DNA from: Nitrosospira sp. Nsp14
GTDB taxonomy: Bacteria > Pseudomonadota > Gammaproteobacteria > Burkholderiales > Nitrosomonadaceae
Assembly (NCBI RefSeq): GCF_900113575.1
Contig: NZ_FOPV01000006.1
Coordinates: 115,845 to 179,844, forward strand
Length of the DNA stretch: 64,000 nt
Direction of reading: 5' to 3'
A program made the position numbers and the translations under genes. The notes beneath the pieces were generated by a model that was not told where the DNA came from, did no database searches, and worked only from the letters and a program-made list of their open reading frames with translations. Below, in pieces: positions 39,257-48,293 of the stretch. Every line of letters begins with the position of its first letter. Positions within the stretch are counted from its first letter, which is position 1.

Positions 39257-40663
39257 ATGCCGACATCCCCGTCTACTATCCGATGTAAGAGAGGCGCCGG
39301 GCTTGGCTCCGTGGTAGTGCCCGGCCGCGGTGAAACTGAACTCTTCACCCTCTCCCAGTCCCTGCGCGACGAAGGTACAGGTACGCGTTTGCCATCCGAG
39401 CATTGGCTCGAGCGATATCATCAAGTACGAAATCAAACGATGGATCTGGTGGCAACCCTCACGCCCGAGGATCAGATGGTTCAATCGATGCCGGATGCGA
39501 GTCCAACAAAATGGCATCTTGCGCACACCACGTGGTTTTTTGAAACCTTCGTGCTGGCTCCGCATGTAACCGGCTACCTGCCGTACGACGAACGTTACGG
39601 CTTCCTGTTTAACTCGTACTACAAGCGGCTGGGGCCGCACCCCAGTCGCACTACCCGGGGAACGTTCTCCCGTCCCACGCTCGATGAGGTATGGTCCTAT
39701 CGTACCCATGTCGATAACATCATTCGCGATTTACTCGATCAGGGCGCTTCCCCCGAGGTTTTCCGTTTGCTCGAGCTGGGACTGAACCATGAACAGCAGC
39801 ATCAGGAGCTCATCATCACCGATATCAAGCATGCCTTTTGGGTGAACCCGGTACGCCCAAGCTATCAGCCGGGCCAGAGCGGGACCCCCGTGGACGTCGA
39901 GCCTGCTTCTATGCCCCTGCTGGCCTGGTTTTGCTTCGATGGCGGTCTCCATCATATTGGCCATGACGGTTCCGGCTTTGCTTTCGATAACGAATTGCCG
40001 CGGCATACCGTTTTCATTGAGCCTTTTTGTATTGCCTCCCGTCTCGTGACCAATCAGGAGTATCTGGCCTTCATCGCGGACGGCGGATATCGACGCCCGG
40101 AACTGTGGCTATCCGATGCCTGGGATCATGTCTGTCGCAACGGTTGGGCAGCGCCGCTCTACTGGGAACAGGCAGGATATGGATGGACCCAATTCACTTG
40201 CCAGGGAACCGTGCCGTTGAGGCCAGCCGAACCAGTGTGCCATATCAGTTTCTATGAAGCCGATGCGTTTGCCCGCTGGGCCGGAATGCGGCTCCCAACC
40301 GAGTTTGAATGGGAAATCGCCGCGAGCTCACTCAAGAATACAGGAGCGGCAGGCTTAAACTTGCTGGAGAGCCGGACGTACCATCCGCGGGCGGGCTCTC
40401 GGCAAACGGGTTTGCAGCAGGTCTTTGGCGATGCGTGGGAGTGGACCTCCAGCCCTTACACCGCTTATCCGGGCTACCGTCCACCCGCTGGCGCGGAAGG
40501 CGAATACAATGGAAAATTCATGTGCAACCAGATGGTATTGCGCGGCGGCTCATGCGCCACCCCACGATCGCACATTCGCAAGTCCTATCGCAATTTCTTC
40601 CCACCGCACGCGCGCTGGCAATTCTCCGGCGTCCGCTTAGCTCATGATGGAACTGTCGAATGA
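39257..40663 (+). CDS. egtB: Ergothioneine biosynthesis protein EgtB (sulfoxide synthase)
   Basis: 468 residues. An N-terminal DinB-type helical domain supplies the iron ligands: His in KWHLAHTTWFFE (near 87-90) and the HxxxH pair in NHEQQHQE (near 178-182). A C-terminal formylglycine-generating-enzyme-type domain follows (LPTEFEWEIAA ... QVFGDAWEWTSSPY ... VLRGGSCATPRSHIRKSYRNFF). EgtB joins hercynine with a sulfur donor using oxygen. I prefer ATG 39257 with GGAAG 7 bases upstream; the frame is open to 39218. Its stop overlaps the egtD start. Confidence 0.93.
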   Translation: MPTSPSTIRCKRGAGLGSVVVPGRGETELFTLSQSLRDEGTGTRLPSEHWLERYHQVRNQTMDLVATLTPEDQMVQSMPDASPTKWHLAHTTWFFETFVLAPHVTGYLPYDERYGFLFNSYYKRLGPHPSRTTRGTFSRPTLDEVWSYRTHVDNIIRDLLDQGASPEVFRLLELGLNHEQQHQELIITDIKHAFWVNPVRPSYQPGQSGTPVDVEPASMPLLAWFCFDGGLHHIGHDGSGFAFDNELPRHTVFIEPFCIASRLVTNQEYLAFIADGGYRRPELWLSDAWDHVCRNGWAAPLYWEQAGYGWTQFTCQGTVPLRPAEPVCHISFYEADAFARWAGMRLPTEFEWEIAASSLKNTGAAGLNLLESRTYHPRAGSRQTGLQQVFGDAWEWTSSPYTAYPGYRPPAGAEGEYNGKFMCNQMVLRGGSCATPRSHIRKSYRNFFPPHARWQFSGVRLAHDGTVE

Positions 40664-41637
40664 TCCCGCGACAACGGTCCAGTCCTATTAGTCCTGTATC
40701 ACCCCCCCTGCCGGCGATAGCGACCGAGGTGGTGGATGGCCTGTTTCGCACGCCGAAGAGCCTGCCGCCGAAGCTGCTCTATGATGACCGCGGCTCGGCC
40801 CTGTTCGAGCAGATCACCTGCTTGCCCGAGTATTATCCCACGCGAACAGAAGCGGCAATACTGAGTACGCATGCGAACGAAATATGTTCTCGGCTCGGGC
40901 AGAATGTCACCGTTGCCGAATTAGGCGCCGGCACGGCGACAAAAACGCGCATCTTGCTGCGCTCGCTGCTTCAGCATCAATTCAGCGTCAATTACTTCCC
41001 TCTGGACGTATCGGCCGCCGCGCTGCAGATGGCAAAAGACGAGATGGAGCGCGATCTCGATTCGGTTTGCGTGCATCCCCACGTCGGAGATTTCGAAGAC
41101 CTTACCTTTCTTGAGCGGCAAGCTCCCCCGCGGCTGGTTTTATACATTGGCTCGAGTATCGGTAATCTGGAAAGGAATCAAGCCATATCGCTATTGCAAA
41201 ACATCGCCAGCCATTTATCCAGGGGAGATCAGCTCCTGCTTGGGGCAGATCTGGTAAAAGATAGCGGAATCCTGCACGCGGCGTATAACGACAGCGCAGG
41301 CGTAACCGCTTCGTTCAACAAAAACCTTCTCGTCCGGATTAACCGCGAACTAGGCGGCCACTTCGAACCGGACACTTTCTCCCATGTATCGTTCTGGAAT
41401 CAGACAGCATCGCGGGTAGAACTGCACCTCGAAAGCGTTATTCCCCAATCCGTCAGGATAGATGCACTCGACATGACATTGCGCTTTGGTCAAGGTGAAC
41501 GCATTCATACCGAGAACAGCTATAAATACACCATCGAATGTCTGGAAAGCCTGCTGAACGATGGCGGATTCGAGGTCGAACACACCTGGACAGACCCACT
41601 GTCATGGTTCGCCGTCACCCTCGGCGTGATAACATAG
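40660..41637 (+). CDS. egtD: L-histidine N-alpha-methyltransferase EgtD
   Basis: 325 residues. It has the EgtD opening (TPKSLPPKLLYDDRGSALFEQI, then LPEYYPTRTE), the SAM site VAELGAGTATKTRILL, and the substrate part LVLYIGSSIGNLERNQA and LLLGADLVKD. It makes hercynine (trimethylhistidine) from histidine with three SAM. It starts at ATG 40660 within the egtB stop codon (ATGA), so the two are coupled. egtA, egtC and egtE are not present nearby. Confidence 0.94.
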   Translation: MIPRQRSSPISPVSPPLPAIATEVVDGLFRTPKSLPPKLLYDDRGSALFEQITCLPEYYPTRTEAAILSTHANEICSRLGQNVTVAELGAGTATKTRILLRSLLQHQFSVNYFPLDVSAAALQMAKDEMERDLDSVCVHPHVGDFEDLTFLERQAPPRLVLYIGSSIGNLERNQAISLLQNIASHLSRGDQLLLGADLVKDSGILHAAYNDSAGVTASFNKNLLVRINRELGGHFEPDTFSHVSFWNQTASRVELHLESVIPQSVRIDALDMTLRFGQGERIHTENSYKYTIECLESLLNDGGFEVEHTWTDPLSWFAVTLGVIT

Positions 41638-41835
41638 AAAGTTGCTGCCGTCGTCCACAAACCCGGCTATCAGAATAAAATAAGCCGTATTAAAGTGTGT
41701 TTGCGCGGCCGCTTCGCAATTTTTCATACCTTTTGCCGTAAGAAATTCTGCAGGGAACGTCCCGCAGAGGCAGGCAACCGTATTCATTGGAAAAATTGTG
41801 TTCCAACCAATCCAGGTCAAGAATAGGGGAAGTTG

Positions 41836-42585
41836 ATGTTTGAATGGGTGGCGAGCCCGGAAGCATGGGTAGCGCTGGTGACCTTAACCGCGCTGGAAAT
41901 TGTTTTAGGCATTGACAACATTATTTTCATCTCGATCCTGGTAGGGCGTCTCCCGGAGGCGCAGCGTAATTTCGCGAGAAGAATGGGCCTTAGCCTCGCC
42001 ATGCTGACTCGCCTCGGCCTGCTATTCTCGATTTCATGGGTCATGGGCTTGACCAAGCCCTGGTTCGAACTGTTTGGCATGTCGATTTCGGGACGCGATC
42101 TGGTATTGATCGGCGGCGGGCTATTTCTATTGTTCAAGGCTACTCATGAAATTCATAACAGCCTGGAAGGCGCGGAGGACAACAATAAACAGATGGTCGT
42201 GACGGGTCTGGGATCGGTGCTGATCCAGATTGCCATACTGGATATTGTATTTTCGCTGGACTCGGTTATTACCGCTGTAGGGCTGGTTGAGCATGTCGCG
42301 TTGATGGCCATCGCCATTATCCTGGCCGTACTGGTAATGCTTTTCGCCGCCAAGCCTATCGGTGATTTTGTGGAGAAGCACCCCACCATCAAGATCCTTG
42401 CGCTTTCATTCCTGATACTGGTAGGGGTAACACTCATCGTTGAAGGCTTCGACATACATGTACCCAAGGGCTATATCTATTTCGCTATGGCTTTTTCCGT
42501 CAGCGTCGAATTTATCAATCTTCGCATGCGCAAAAAAATGGCCGAGCCGGTCAAATTACATAAAGCATTAAGCAAGATTGAGTGA
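41836..42585 (+). CDS. TerC family integral membrane protein
   Basis: 249 residues with about seven membrane helices. The TerC signatures are ALEIVLGIDNIIFISIL (acidic residues in helix 1-2) and QIAILDIVFSLDSVITAVG. The family includes tellurium-resistance TerC and manganese exporters such as Alx/MeeF-type proteins; the metal here is unknown. ATG 41836 has AGGGGA 5-6 bases upstream. I looked for a yybP-ykoY manganese riboswitch upstream and did not find one. Confidence 0.9.
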   Translation: MFEWVASPEAWVALVTLTALEIVLGIDNIIFISILVGRLPEAQRNFARRMGLSLAMLTRLGLLFSISWVMGLTKPWFELFGMSISGRDLVLIGGGLFLLFKATHEIHNSLEGAEDNNKQMVVTGLGSVLIQIAILDIVFSLDSVITAVGLVEHVALMAIAIILAVLVMLFAAKPIGDFVEKHPTIKILALSFLILVGVTLIVEGFDIHVPKGYIYFAMAFSVSVEFINLRMRKKMAEPVKLHKALSKIE

Positions 42586-42659
42586 CCGTCCAATCATTAC
42601 TGTTGTGAGGGCTGTCCATCGGCTGCTTGTTGGGCTCAAGGGATCGTGGAAAAACCGCT

Positions 42660-44522
42660 ATGCTTGATTGGCAAGGCGGACAACCTTTTTGCAGCCGTTT
42701 TGGCGATGTTTACTTCTCCCGCGGCTCCGGGCTTGCCGAAAAGCGCCATGTTTTCCTTGAGGGCAACCAGCTGGCCAAGCGGTTTGCTTCACTGCAGGAT
42801 GGCGACGGCCTTGTCGTCGGCGAGACAGGCTTTGGCACCGGATTGGCCTTTTTATGCGCCCTGCAATTATTCGACGAGGTTGCCCCACCCCGAACTCACC
42901 TGGATTTTTTCAGTATCGAGAAATTCCCTCTGGACGACAAGGAACTGGCGGATGCATTGGCGCTGTGGCCGGCGTTGCGCCAGTATGCGAACGAGCTCGT
43001 CAGGTGCTGGAAGCGCCGTGTTCCAGGCTGGAATCGCTGGGCCTTCCGCAACGGCCGCGCGCACCTCACCCTCGTCATCGCTGACGTAGCGGAGGCACTG
43101 GATGAAGTTCGGAGCGATATCGACGCATGGTTTCTGGACGGTTTTTCACCTGGGCGTAATCCGGAAATGTGGACACAGCCGGTGCTCGACCGCATTGCGC
43201 AGGTATCGCGCCCGGGCGCAACCTTTGCCACCTACACCTGTGCCGGCGAGATTCGGCGAGGGTTGGAGCAAGCCGGGTTTCAAGTAACCAAATCGCCTGG
43301 CTTCGGGTGCAAGCGCCATATGCTGCAAGGCCGTCTTGCCGGTTTGCCGCTTGTTCGCCGCACGCCTGCAACAGCGGTTGTCATCGGCGGAGGCATCGCC
43401 GGTTGCGCCGCTGCCTCCGCACTGGCGGCCCGGGGCGTCTCGGTTACGCTGGTCGAGGGTGCACCGACGCTGGCCGCCGGTGCTTCCGGAAACCCACGCG
43501 GCATACTGCACACGCGCTTGAGCGCCGGCATGAATCCGCTGCATCGTTTCGTGCTGGCGTCCTACGGTCACGCGCTCGCCTTGCTCGACGAGAAGTTACC
43601 TGCTGACGGAACGGTACGTGCGGAATGCGGCGAACTGCAACTGGCGTTTTCGGCGGAAGAAGCAAAACGAATCGACAAACTGGCAACGCTCGGTTGGCCG
43701 GAGCACGTGTTTCAGCGGGTGGACGCGGCCGAAGCCTCTCGCCTGGCCGGTATCGAGCTCGCCAATGGCGGTTTGTGGTTCCCTGCCGGCGGCTGGGTGG
43801 TCCCGCCGAGGATGTGCGACGTGCTGGCGCAAAGCCCGGCCATCGTGCAGCGCACCGGCTATCATGTAGACGCGTTGACCGCGGTGGACGACGAGTGGCG
43901 TGTGGAAGGAAGAGACCGGCACAATCAGACCTGGTTTTGTCGAGCTGAGGTAGCCATCATCTGCTCCGGCCCCAAGGCAACCTCGCTTCAGCCCTCGGCG
44001 AATCTGCCGCTCACCCCTGTGCGCGGCCAGATTACCTTGGCGCCATCGACGCGCGCAAGCGAAAATCTCAAGACGATTGTATGCACCAGTGGGTATCTCG
44101 CGCCCTCGACCGCGGGATTCCATTTAATCGGCGCAACACATCGCTTCAACGATGAAGAAACGGGGGTACGGATCGCGGAACACCTCGAGAATCTATCCAG
44201 GTTGGCGGAAATGTCGCCGGGACTGGCCAAGGCAGCGGCCATCATGTCGCAGGGCGCCGGCCAACTGGAGGGCCGCGCATCGATAAGAGCTTCCGTCCCC
44301 GGCGCCATGCCGCTGGTAGGCGAGCTTTCCCCCCGGCTTTACACCAGTCTGGCCCACGGTACGCGCGGCCTGATAACCGCCGGCCTCTCGGGTGAAGTAA
44401 TCGCAGCAGCCGCGTGCGGACAGTTGCCGCCTTTGCCTTTACACGTGCTGGCTGCGCTTGCTCCCACCGCGCGGGGTCAGCAAGGGTCGAAGCAAACGGT
44501 AAAAACAACGGTAACCGGGTGA
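42660..44522 (+). CDS. mnmC: Bifunctional tRNA mnm5s2U methyltransferase / FAD oxidoreductase
   Basis: 620 residues. The N-terminal SAM methyltransferase half (MLDWQGGQPFCSRFGDVYFS, then VGETGFGTGLAFL and DAWFLDGFSPGRNPEMW) forms the MnmC2 part. The C-terminal half is a DAO-type FAD domain (AVVIGGGIAGCAAASALAARG, ASGNPRGILHTRLS, C-terminal HGTRGLITAGLSGEVIAA), the MnmC1 part. It completes mnm5s2U at wobble U34 of certain tRNAs. I use ATG 42660, which matches the family N-terminus. Confidence 0.95.
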   Translation: MLDWQGGQPFCSRFGDVYFSRGSGLAEKRHVFLEGNQLAKRFASLQDGDGLVVGETGFGTGLAFLCALQLFDEVAPPRTHLDFFSIEKFPLDDKELADALALWPALRQYANELVRCWKRRVPGWNRWAFRNGRAHLTLVIADVAEALDEVRSDIDAWFLDGFSPGRNPEMWTQPVLDRIAQVSRPGATFATYTCAGEIRRGLEQAGFQVTKSPGFGCKRHMLQGRLAGLPLVRRTPATAVVIGGGIAGCAAASALAARGVSVTLVEGAPTLAAGASGNPRGILHTRLSAGMNPLHRFVLASYGHALALLDEKLPADGTVRAECGELQLAFSAEEAKRIDKLATLGWPEHVFQRVDAAEASRLAGIELANGGLWFPAGGWVVPPRMCDVLAQSPAIVQRTGYHVDALTAVDDEWRVEGRDRHNQTWFCRAEVAIICSGPKATSLQPSANLPLTPVRGQITLAPSTRASENLKTIVCTSGYLAPSTAGFHLIGATHRFNDEETGVRIAEHLENLSRLAEMSPGLAKAAAIMSQGAGQLEGRASIRASVPGAMPLVGELSPRLYTSLAHGTRGLITAGLSGEVIAAAACGQLPPLPLHVLAALAPTARGQQGSKQTVKTTVTG

Positions 44523-44825
44523 GAAACCTGCAGGGGCAGCCATTGAAAAGTATTCGCCAGTTGCTGGCGGAGCGCAGTACTGATACTGATACGGAAACTC
44601 TTCATTCACCGCGCACGGCTTCACCTGCCGTATAATCTTCGAAACAGGCGAGCCCGCGCGTGAATATCCGGCGAGCGTTTCGTCCGACTCTCCGGTTGCT
44701 TTTCTACTGTTCACTTACCGCTGGATCAAGGCTCAATCCGCCCGGGAATTATACATTTTGCCTTCCTGCTTCTTATCGCGCTCCACTCGGCCCCGACCTG
44801 ATTTGATGTTCAAGCTTTTTCAGAA
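44523..44825. other. Gap between mnmC and the phosphatase gene
   Basis: 303 bases. I see no gene, terminator or clear promoter motif; it should hold the promoter of the downstream phosphatase operon. Confidence 0.4.
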
Positions 44826-46310
44826 ATGAAGATAACCCTTCTGCCTCGGGCCGCGCCGGTTGAGTGCCTGCGGCTATGGATCGGCATACTTGCATCGCAC
44901 GCGCCCGTACTGTCCTGGCATGTGGACAACATACCCCTCAGCGACGTCCGCATGCAGACGCTCCGTCCCCTCGCCAGCGCCATCCCGGACGAGCTGCTGG
45001 ACGAAAGGGCCACGGAGAACTTTACCGGCGTGTTCGAGATCAGCGGGCTGCAACCGGGCCGGGTCTATAAAATAACCGTTACCGCAAGCGCTAATGGCAC
45101 AGTAACACGCACCGAGTTGCGCACGAAAACATTGCCGGCCGGCGTTCCAGGCCTCCTCGACGGCACGTTCAATGTCCTGCTGGTTTCATGCTTTCATCAG
45201 GCGGAGGATAGAGGTGGACGGGCAGGCTTGCTTGCGCGCGAACTGAACAGCGCAGCGCGGCCTGATTTGACATTATTGTTGGGAGACCAGGTGTATCTCG
45301 ATCTCCCTACACTAGCGAATTTCCCCCCCGATGCGGCACGGCTTGCGCGCAAGTTTGAAGCCGACTATCGTGCGAACTGGCAGGGGGAAGCGGGATACTC
45401 GCAGTTGCTCCGGCTTGCGCCGGCCATTTCGGTACCTGACGATCATGAATACTGGAATAATTTCCCTCACCCCAGCCCATTCATCCAGAATAGCTGGACA
45501 GAATCCGGGCGTGAAAACTGGACAGTAGCCGCCGCGGCCTTATACGAGGCCTTCCAATTCACCCATGAGCGCGACGCCTACTTTCACGGAGGCCCCGCCA
45601 AGCTGGGCGATGCCTCAGTGCTCGATATCGAGCCGCTGTCCTTCTTTTTCGCAGACGGACGATCGCGGCGCGACCCTGATCGGGCTACAGTGTTGACGAC
45701 GAGAGCAAGGGAACAGCTCGAACACTGGGTGGCCGAGGTCATACGCAAGCGTCGCATCGCATTGTTCATTACCGGACAGTCGCTGCTCGACGTCGCATCG
45801 AGCGAATGGAAGGGCAAGATCGCGGATTACCTGATGCCTAACTATGGCGACTTCGGTCACATCACCCAGGCCTTGGCGAAGTTGGCCGAAGCCGGCCTCC
45901 CGGTTATTCTCATCACAGGAGATGTGCATTGGGGACGTGTCGCCGCCATAAGAGACGCCCATACCGGACGCGAGTCAATATTTGAAATCATTTCCTCCCC
46001 CACCTCGCTCGCAAGCTCCGTAGGAAAGGATCAACTCGTTGCCCTGTGGGACGCGATTACGGGCCGGCCCAACCCCTGGCCCCGCCATTCATCGCCTGGG
46101 CCGGTACCCGAGCTTCTATGGTTCAGCGGATTTGGGGGAAGGTTTAGCTGCTCCAGATTGCATGAACAGGTCGGCAATCATGTAGCACTGCTCTCGTTTG
46201 CGCGCAATGGCACGGGTGTACGCCTGCGCACCACTTATTACCCGCTTCATGAAGACCCCCTTCAAAGCAAGCCGCAGCTGCTGCGTGAGATGTCCCTGTC
46301 CCCTGCCTGA
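44826..46310 (+). CDS. PhoD-like metallophosphatase
   Basis: 494 residues. An N-terminal fibronectin-like part (GVFEISGLQPGRVYKITVTA) precedes a PhoD-type calcineurin-like domain. Metal-ligand motifs are LLLGDQVYLD, SVPDDHEYWNN and ITGDVHWGRVA. No signal peptide or Tat motif is visible, unlike exported PhoD, so it may act in the cytoplasm. The substrate (phosphodiester or phosphomonoester) is not predictable. The next gene starts 12 bases later with a strong ribosome site, indicating an operon. Confidence 0.85.
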   Translation: MKITLLPRAAPVECLRLWIGILASHAPVLSWHVDNIPLSDVRMQTLRPLASAIPDELLDERATENFTGVFEISGLQPGRVYKITVTASANGTVTRTELRTKTLPAGVPGLLDGTFNVLLVSCFHQAEDRGGRAGLLARELNSAARPDLTLLLGDQVYLDLPTLANFPPDAARLARKFEADYRANWQGEAGYSQLLRLAPAISVPDDHEYWNNFPHPSPFIQNSWTESGRENWTVAAAALYEAFQFTHERDAYFHGGPAKLGDASVLDIEPLSFFFADGRSRRDPDRATVLTTRAREQLEHWVAEVIRKRRIALFITGQSLLDVASSEWKGKIADYLMPNYGDFGHITQALAKLAEAGLPVILITGDVHWGRVAAIRDAHTGRESIFEIISSPTSLASSVGKDQLVALWDAITGRPNPWPRHSSPGPVPELLWFSGFGGRFSCSRLHEQVGNHVALLSFARNGTGVRLRTTYYPLHEDPLQSKPQLLREMSLSPA

Positions 46311-46321
46311 GGAGCAAAATT

Positions 46322-47065
46322 ATGTACACGCTTTCTTCAAGAGCTAAATCGATCAACAACGGATTCGCGGAGAGCAAGCGGGAAAAAGGGAATACAAATA
46401 TAGACTGGTTGCGCTCGCACTGGCGACCCGACAGGGTGGCGATGTTGCTTGTAGGAGGTACGGATCTCATCCATTTCCGTTTAAGAATTGCCCAATCGCA
46501 CTTGCGCAACGATTTGACGCCCAGCCACTGGTCGCATGTCGCGTTGCTGGATGAAAGCACGACAGCCGACCTGTATGCCGCTCCCTTGTATGAAATCTCC
46601 CTGACGCCTGCCGGGGGCTTCGGTTTTCCGACCGCGCGCAACTGTTTGCAGAATAGTGCCCTTGAAAAGTACGGTGATCCGAAGCTCTTCCCCAACATCG
46701 GCATCCTTTACCTGCCACCCTCGGTGGAACCCCGAATGCTGATGAACGCGGTCGAGCGTTTCCAGCAGCAGCGGATTGTAATTGATGCAGTGCAGCTCCT
46801 TCTGGCTTGGCTGGGATACGCATGGGGCGCCGGCCGTGCGGGAAATCCGCTGCTGGATGGATTGGGGATGCCCTCAGCCGCCATGCTTGAAACCGTAACG
46901 GGCGCTGCCGGGTTCGATCTCACCCCGGGGCTGGAGAGCCGCGCCAGTTGCCCGGAAGCGATCTGGCAATCAGCACGCTGGTGGCACGAATACCATGAGG
47001 AAAACAAGGAGGGGCCTATTACCGGAGCCTTCTATACACCACACCGGTTACCGGCAGGACAATAA
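46322..47065 (+). CDS. Possible permuted NlpC/P60-like (papain-fold) protein
   Basis: 247 residues, no signal peptide. A histidine in HWSHVALLDES near residue 75 and a cysteine followed by a helix (ASCPEAIWQSARWW) near 220 have the order and context seen in circularly permuted NlpC/P60 and LRAT-like enzymes (His first, Cys late, as in YiiX). This is an inference from pattern; I do not recognise a named family. GAGGAG sits 8 bases before ATG 46322. It follows the phosphatase at 12 bases, so the two may process a common phospho- or lipid-linked substrate. Confidence 0.6.
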   Translation: MYTLSSRAKSINNGFAESKREKGNTNIDWLRSHWRPDRVAMLLVGGTDLIHFRLRIAQSHLRNDLTPSHWSHVALLDESTTADLYAAPLYEISLTPAGGFGFPTARNCLQNSALEKYGDPKLFPNIGILYLPPSVEPRMLMNAVERFQQQRIVIDAVQLLLAWLGYAWGAGRAGNPLLDGLGMPSAAMLETVTGAAGFDLTPGLESRASCPEAIWQSARWWHEYHEENKEGPITGAFYTPHRLPAGQ

Positions 47066-47663
47066 TAAACCGCGTCCCGCAGCGCCAGGTCCCGCCCGAC
47101 CGATGTTCATTGGCGTTAGCCTGAATAAAGCGTGTGATACTTACTAAAACGCGAATGCAAGAGTTAAAATAACGTGTTTTTCTACCGCCGCACGCTTGAT
47201 GAGTGCCTCATCCTGGGCTGCATCATGGGCAGGGGCTAACACCAGAAAGAGTCTCTGCTCCGATTATTCTGTCGGTCCAGATACGGTCGGCCGACGGCGA
47301 GTGTACTTTAGGCCGATGTACTTTGGTCCAATGGGCAAAGTCGCTGGAACGCGTAACATGGAACCGTGGAAAGACCCCGCAAGCGAAAAAAAGTGATGAA
47401 CTACTCGCGAAATCGCGGGAACTACGTAATGGCAGATAAGTGTATCAGTTCAGCGAATGGAAGCAGTATCGAGGCGGCTGGATGCGAGTTGGAAAATCAG
47501 CCCCAGCGTGTTTTATGTGTTCAGTTGACAAGCTCTTACCGGAGAATCGCTCGATCCGACTACATCCATGGTCGGCACGATAACTAAAATAAGCGCGAAT
47601 AGCCCTCGTACAAGGAATAGAGGGACAACGGCCAAGATAACGTGATCATCTTCTGAGGAAATT
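47066..47663. other. Gap with no supported gene
   Basis: About 600 bases. Short frames (e.g. 47196-47396, 47366-47587 plus) have no domain, ribosome site or family resemblance. No repeat or RNA motif recognised. Confidence 0.35.
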
Positions 47664-48047
47664 ATGAAAGCCAAACCCAACCGCGAATCCATCCAGGGCT
47701 CAAGCTCCAACTCCCAGGCGGTGCAGCCGCTTATGCCAGTGGATTGCTGGAGAAGCGCCGCCATGGGCATTACCGCGTACGTGTTCGAAGAATCGGAAAC
47801 CAGCATACGCGAATCCGGCCTGGTTCCGGAATGGGTCCACTATCCATCTGAACCCGGTAACGGGGTTGCGGTGCCTGCGCATCATATTTTTCCCAATTAC
47901 CTGAAGCTCTTGCGGCTTGAAAGCGGACGGTTGCGTCTCGTCGTGGACGCGCGCGCGGTGCTTAGGAGCGACCAGCTCTTCCAGCATTTTTTCGGCGCCT
48001 TGACAGCCGACGACAGTCTCTCGCTGGTCAGGGGAGAATCTGCCTGA
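47664..48047 (+). CDS. Hypothetical protein
   Basis: 127 residues, hydrophilic N-terminus, no signal peptide. I do not recognise it. The ORF is supported by a good ribosome site (TGAGGAAATT directly before ATG) and protein-like composition, e.g. the stretches LVPEWVHYPSEPGNGVAVPA and LLRLESGRLRLVVDARAVL. It may belong to the phosphatase group, but a 600-base gap separates them. Confidence 0.55.
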   Translation: MKAKPNRESIQGSSSNSQAVQPLMPVDCWRSAAMGITAYVFEESETSIRESGLVPEWVHYPSEPGNGVAVPAHHIFPNYLKLLRLESGRLRLVVDARAVLRSDQLFQHFFGALTADDSLSLVRGESA

Positions 48048-48293
48048 GCAGTACGTGCCCAAGCTGGGCAAGGGATTCGGCCGGGCCCTCATAATACCGA
48101 AAACCGAGCCGATGTCTTCACAAGCTCCCATGTCTAATGGGTCCTCGTGTCACCGGTCGGGATTTTTCGGCGGGAGCAATGAGCCTGATTTTCTGTGGAA
48201 CGTGCCGAACCGCCACCAGGAAAAAATCGCGCCACGCCTCGCCGCCGCCCGCCCCATCCGCTATCCACCGTCTGCGGCTAATTTGCTCATTCC

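Noticed and set aside
41638..41835. yybP-ykoY manganese riboswitch in front of the TerC gene
   Set aside because: The conserved loop sequences of that class are absent.
47196..47587. Small plus-strand ORFs
   Set aside because: No ribosome site, no domain and no neighbour support.
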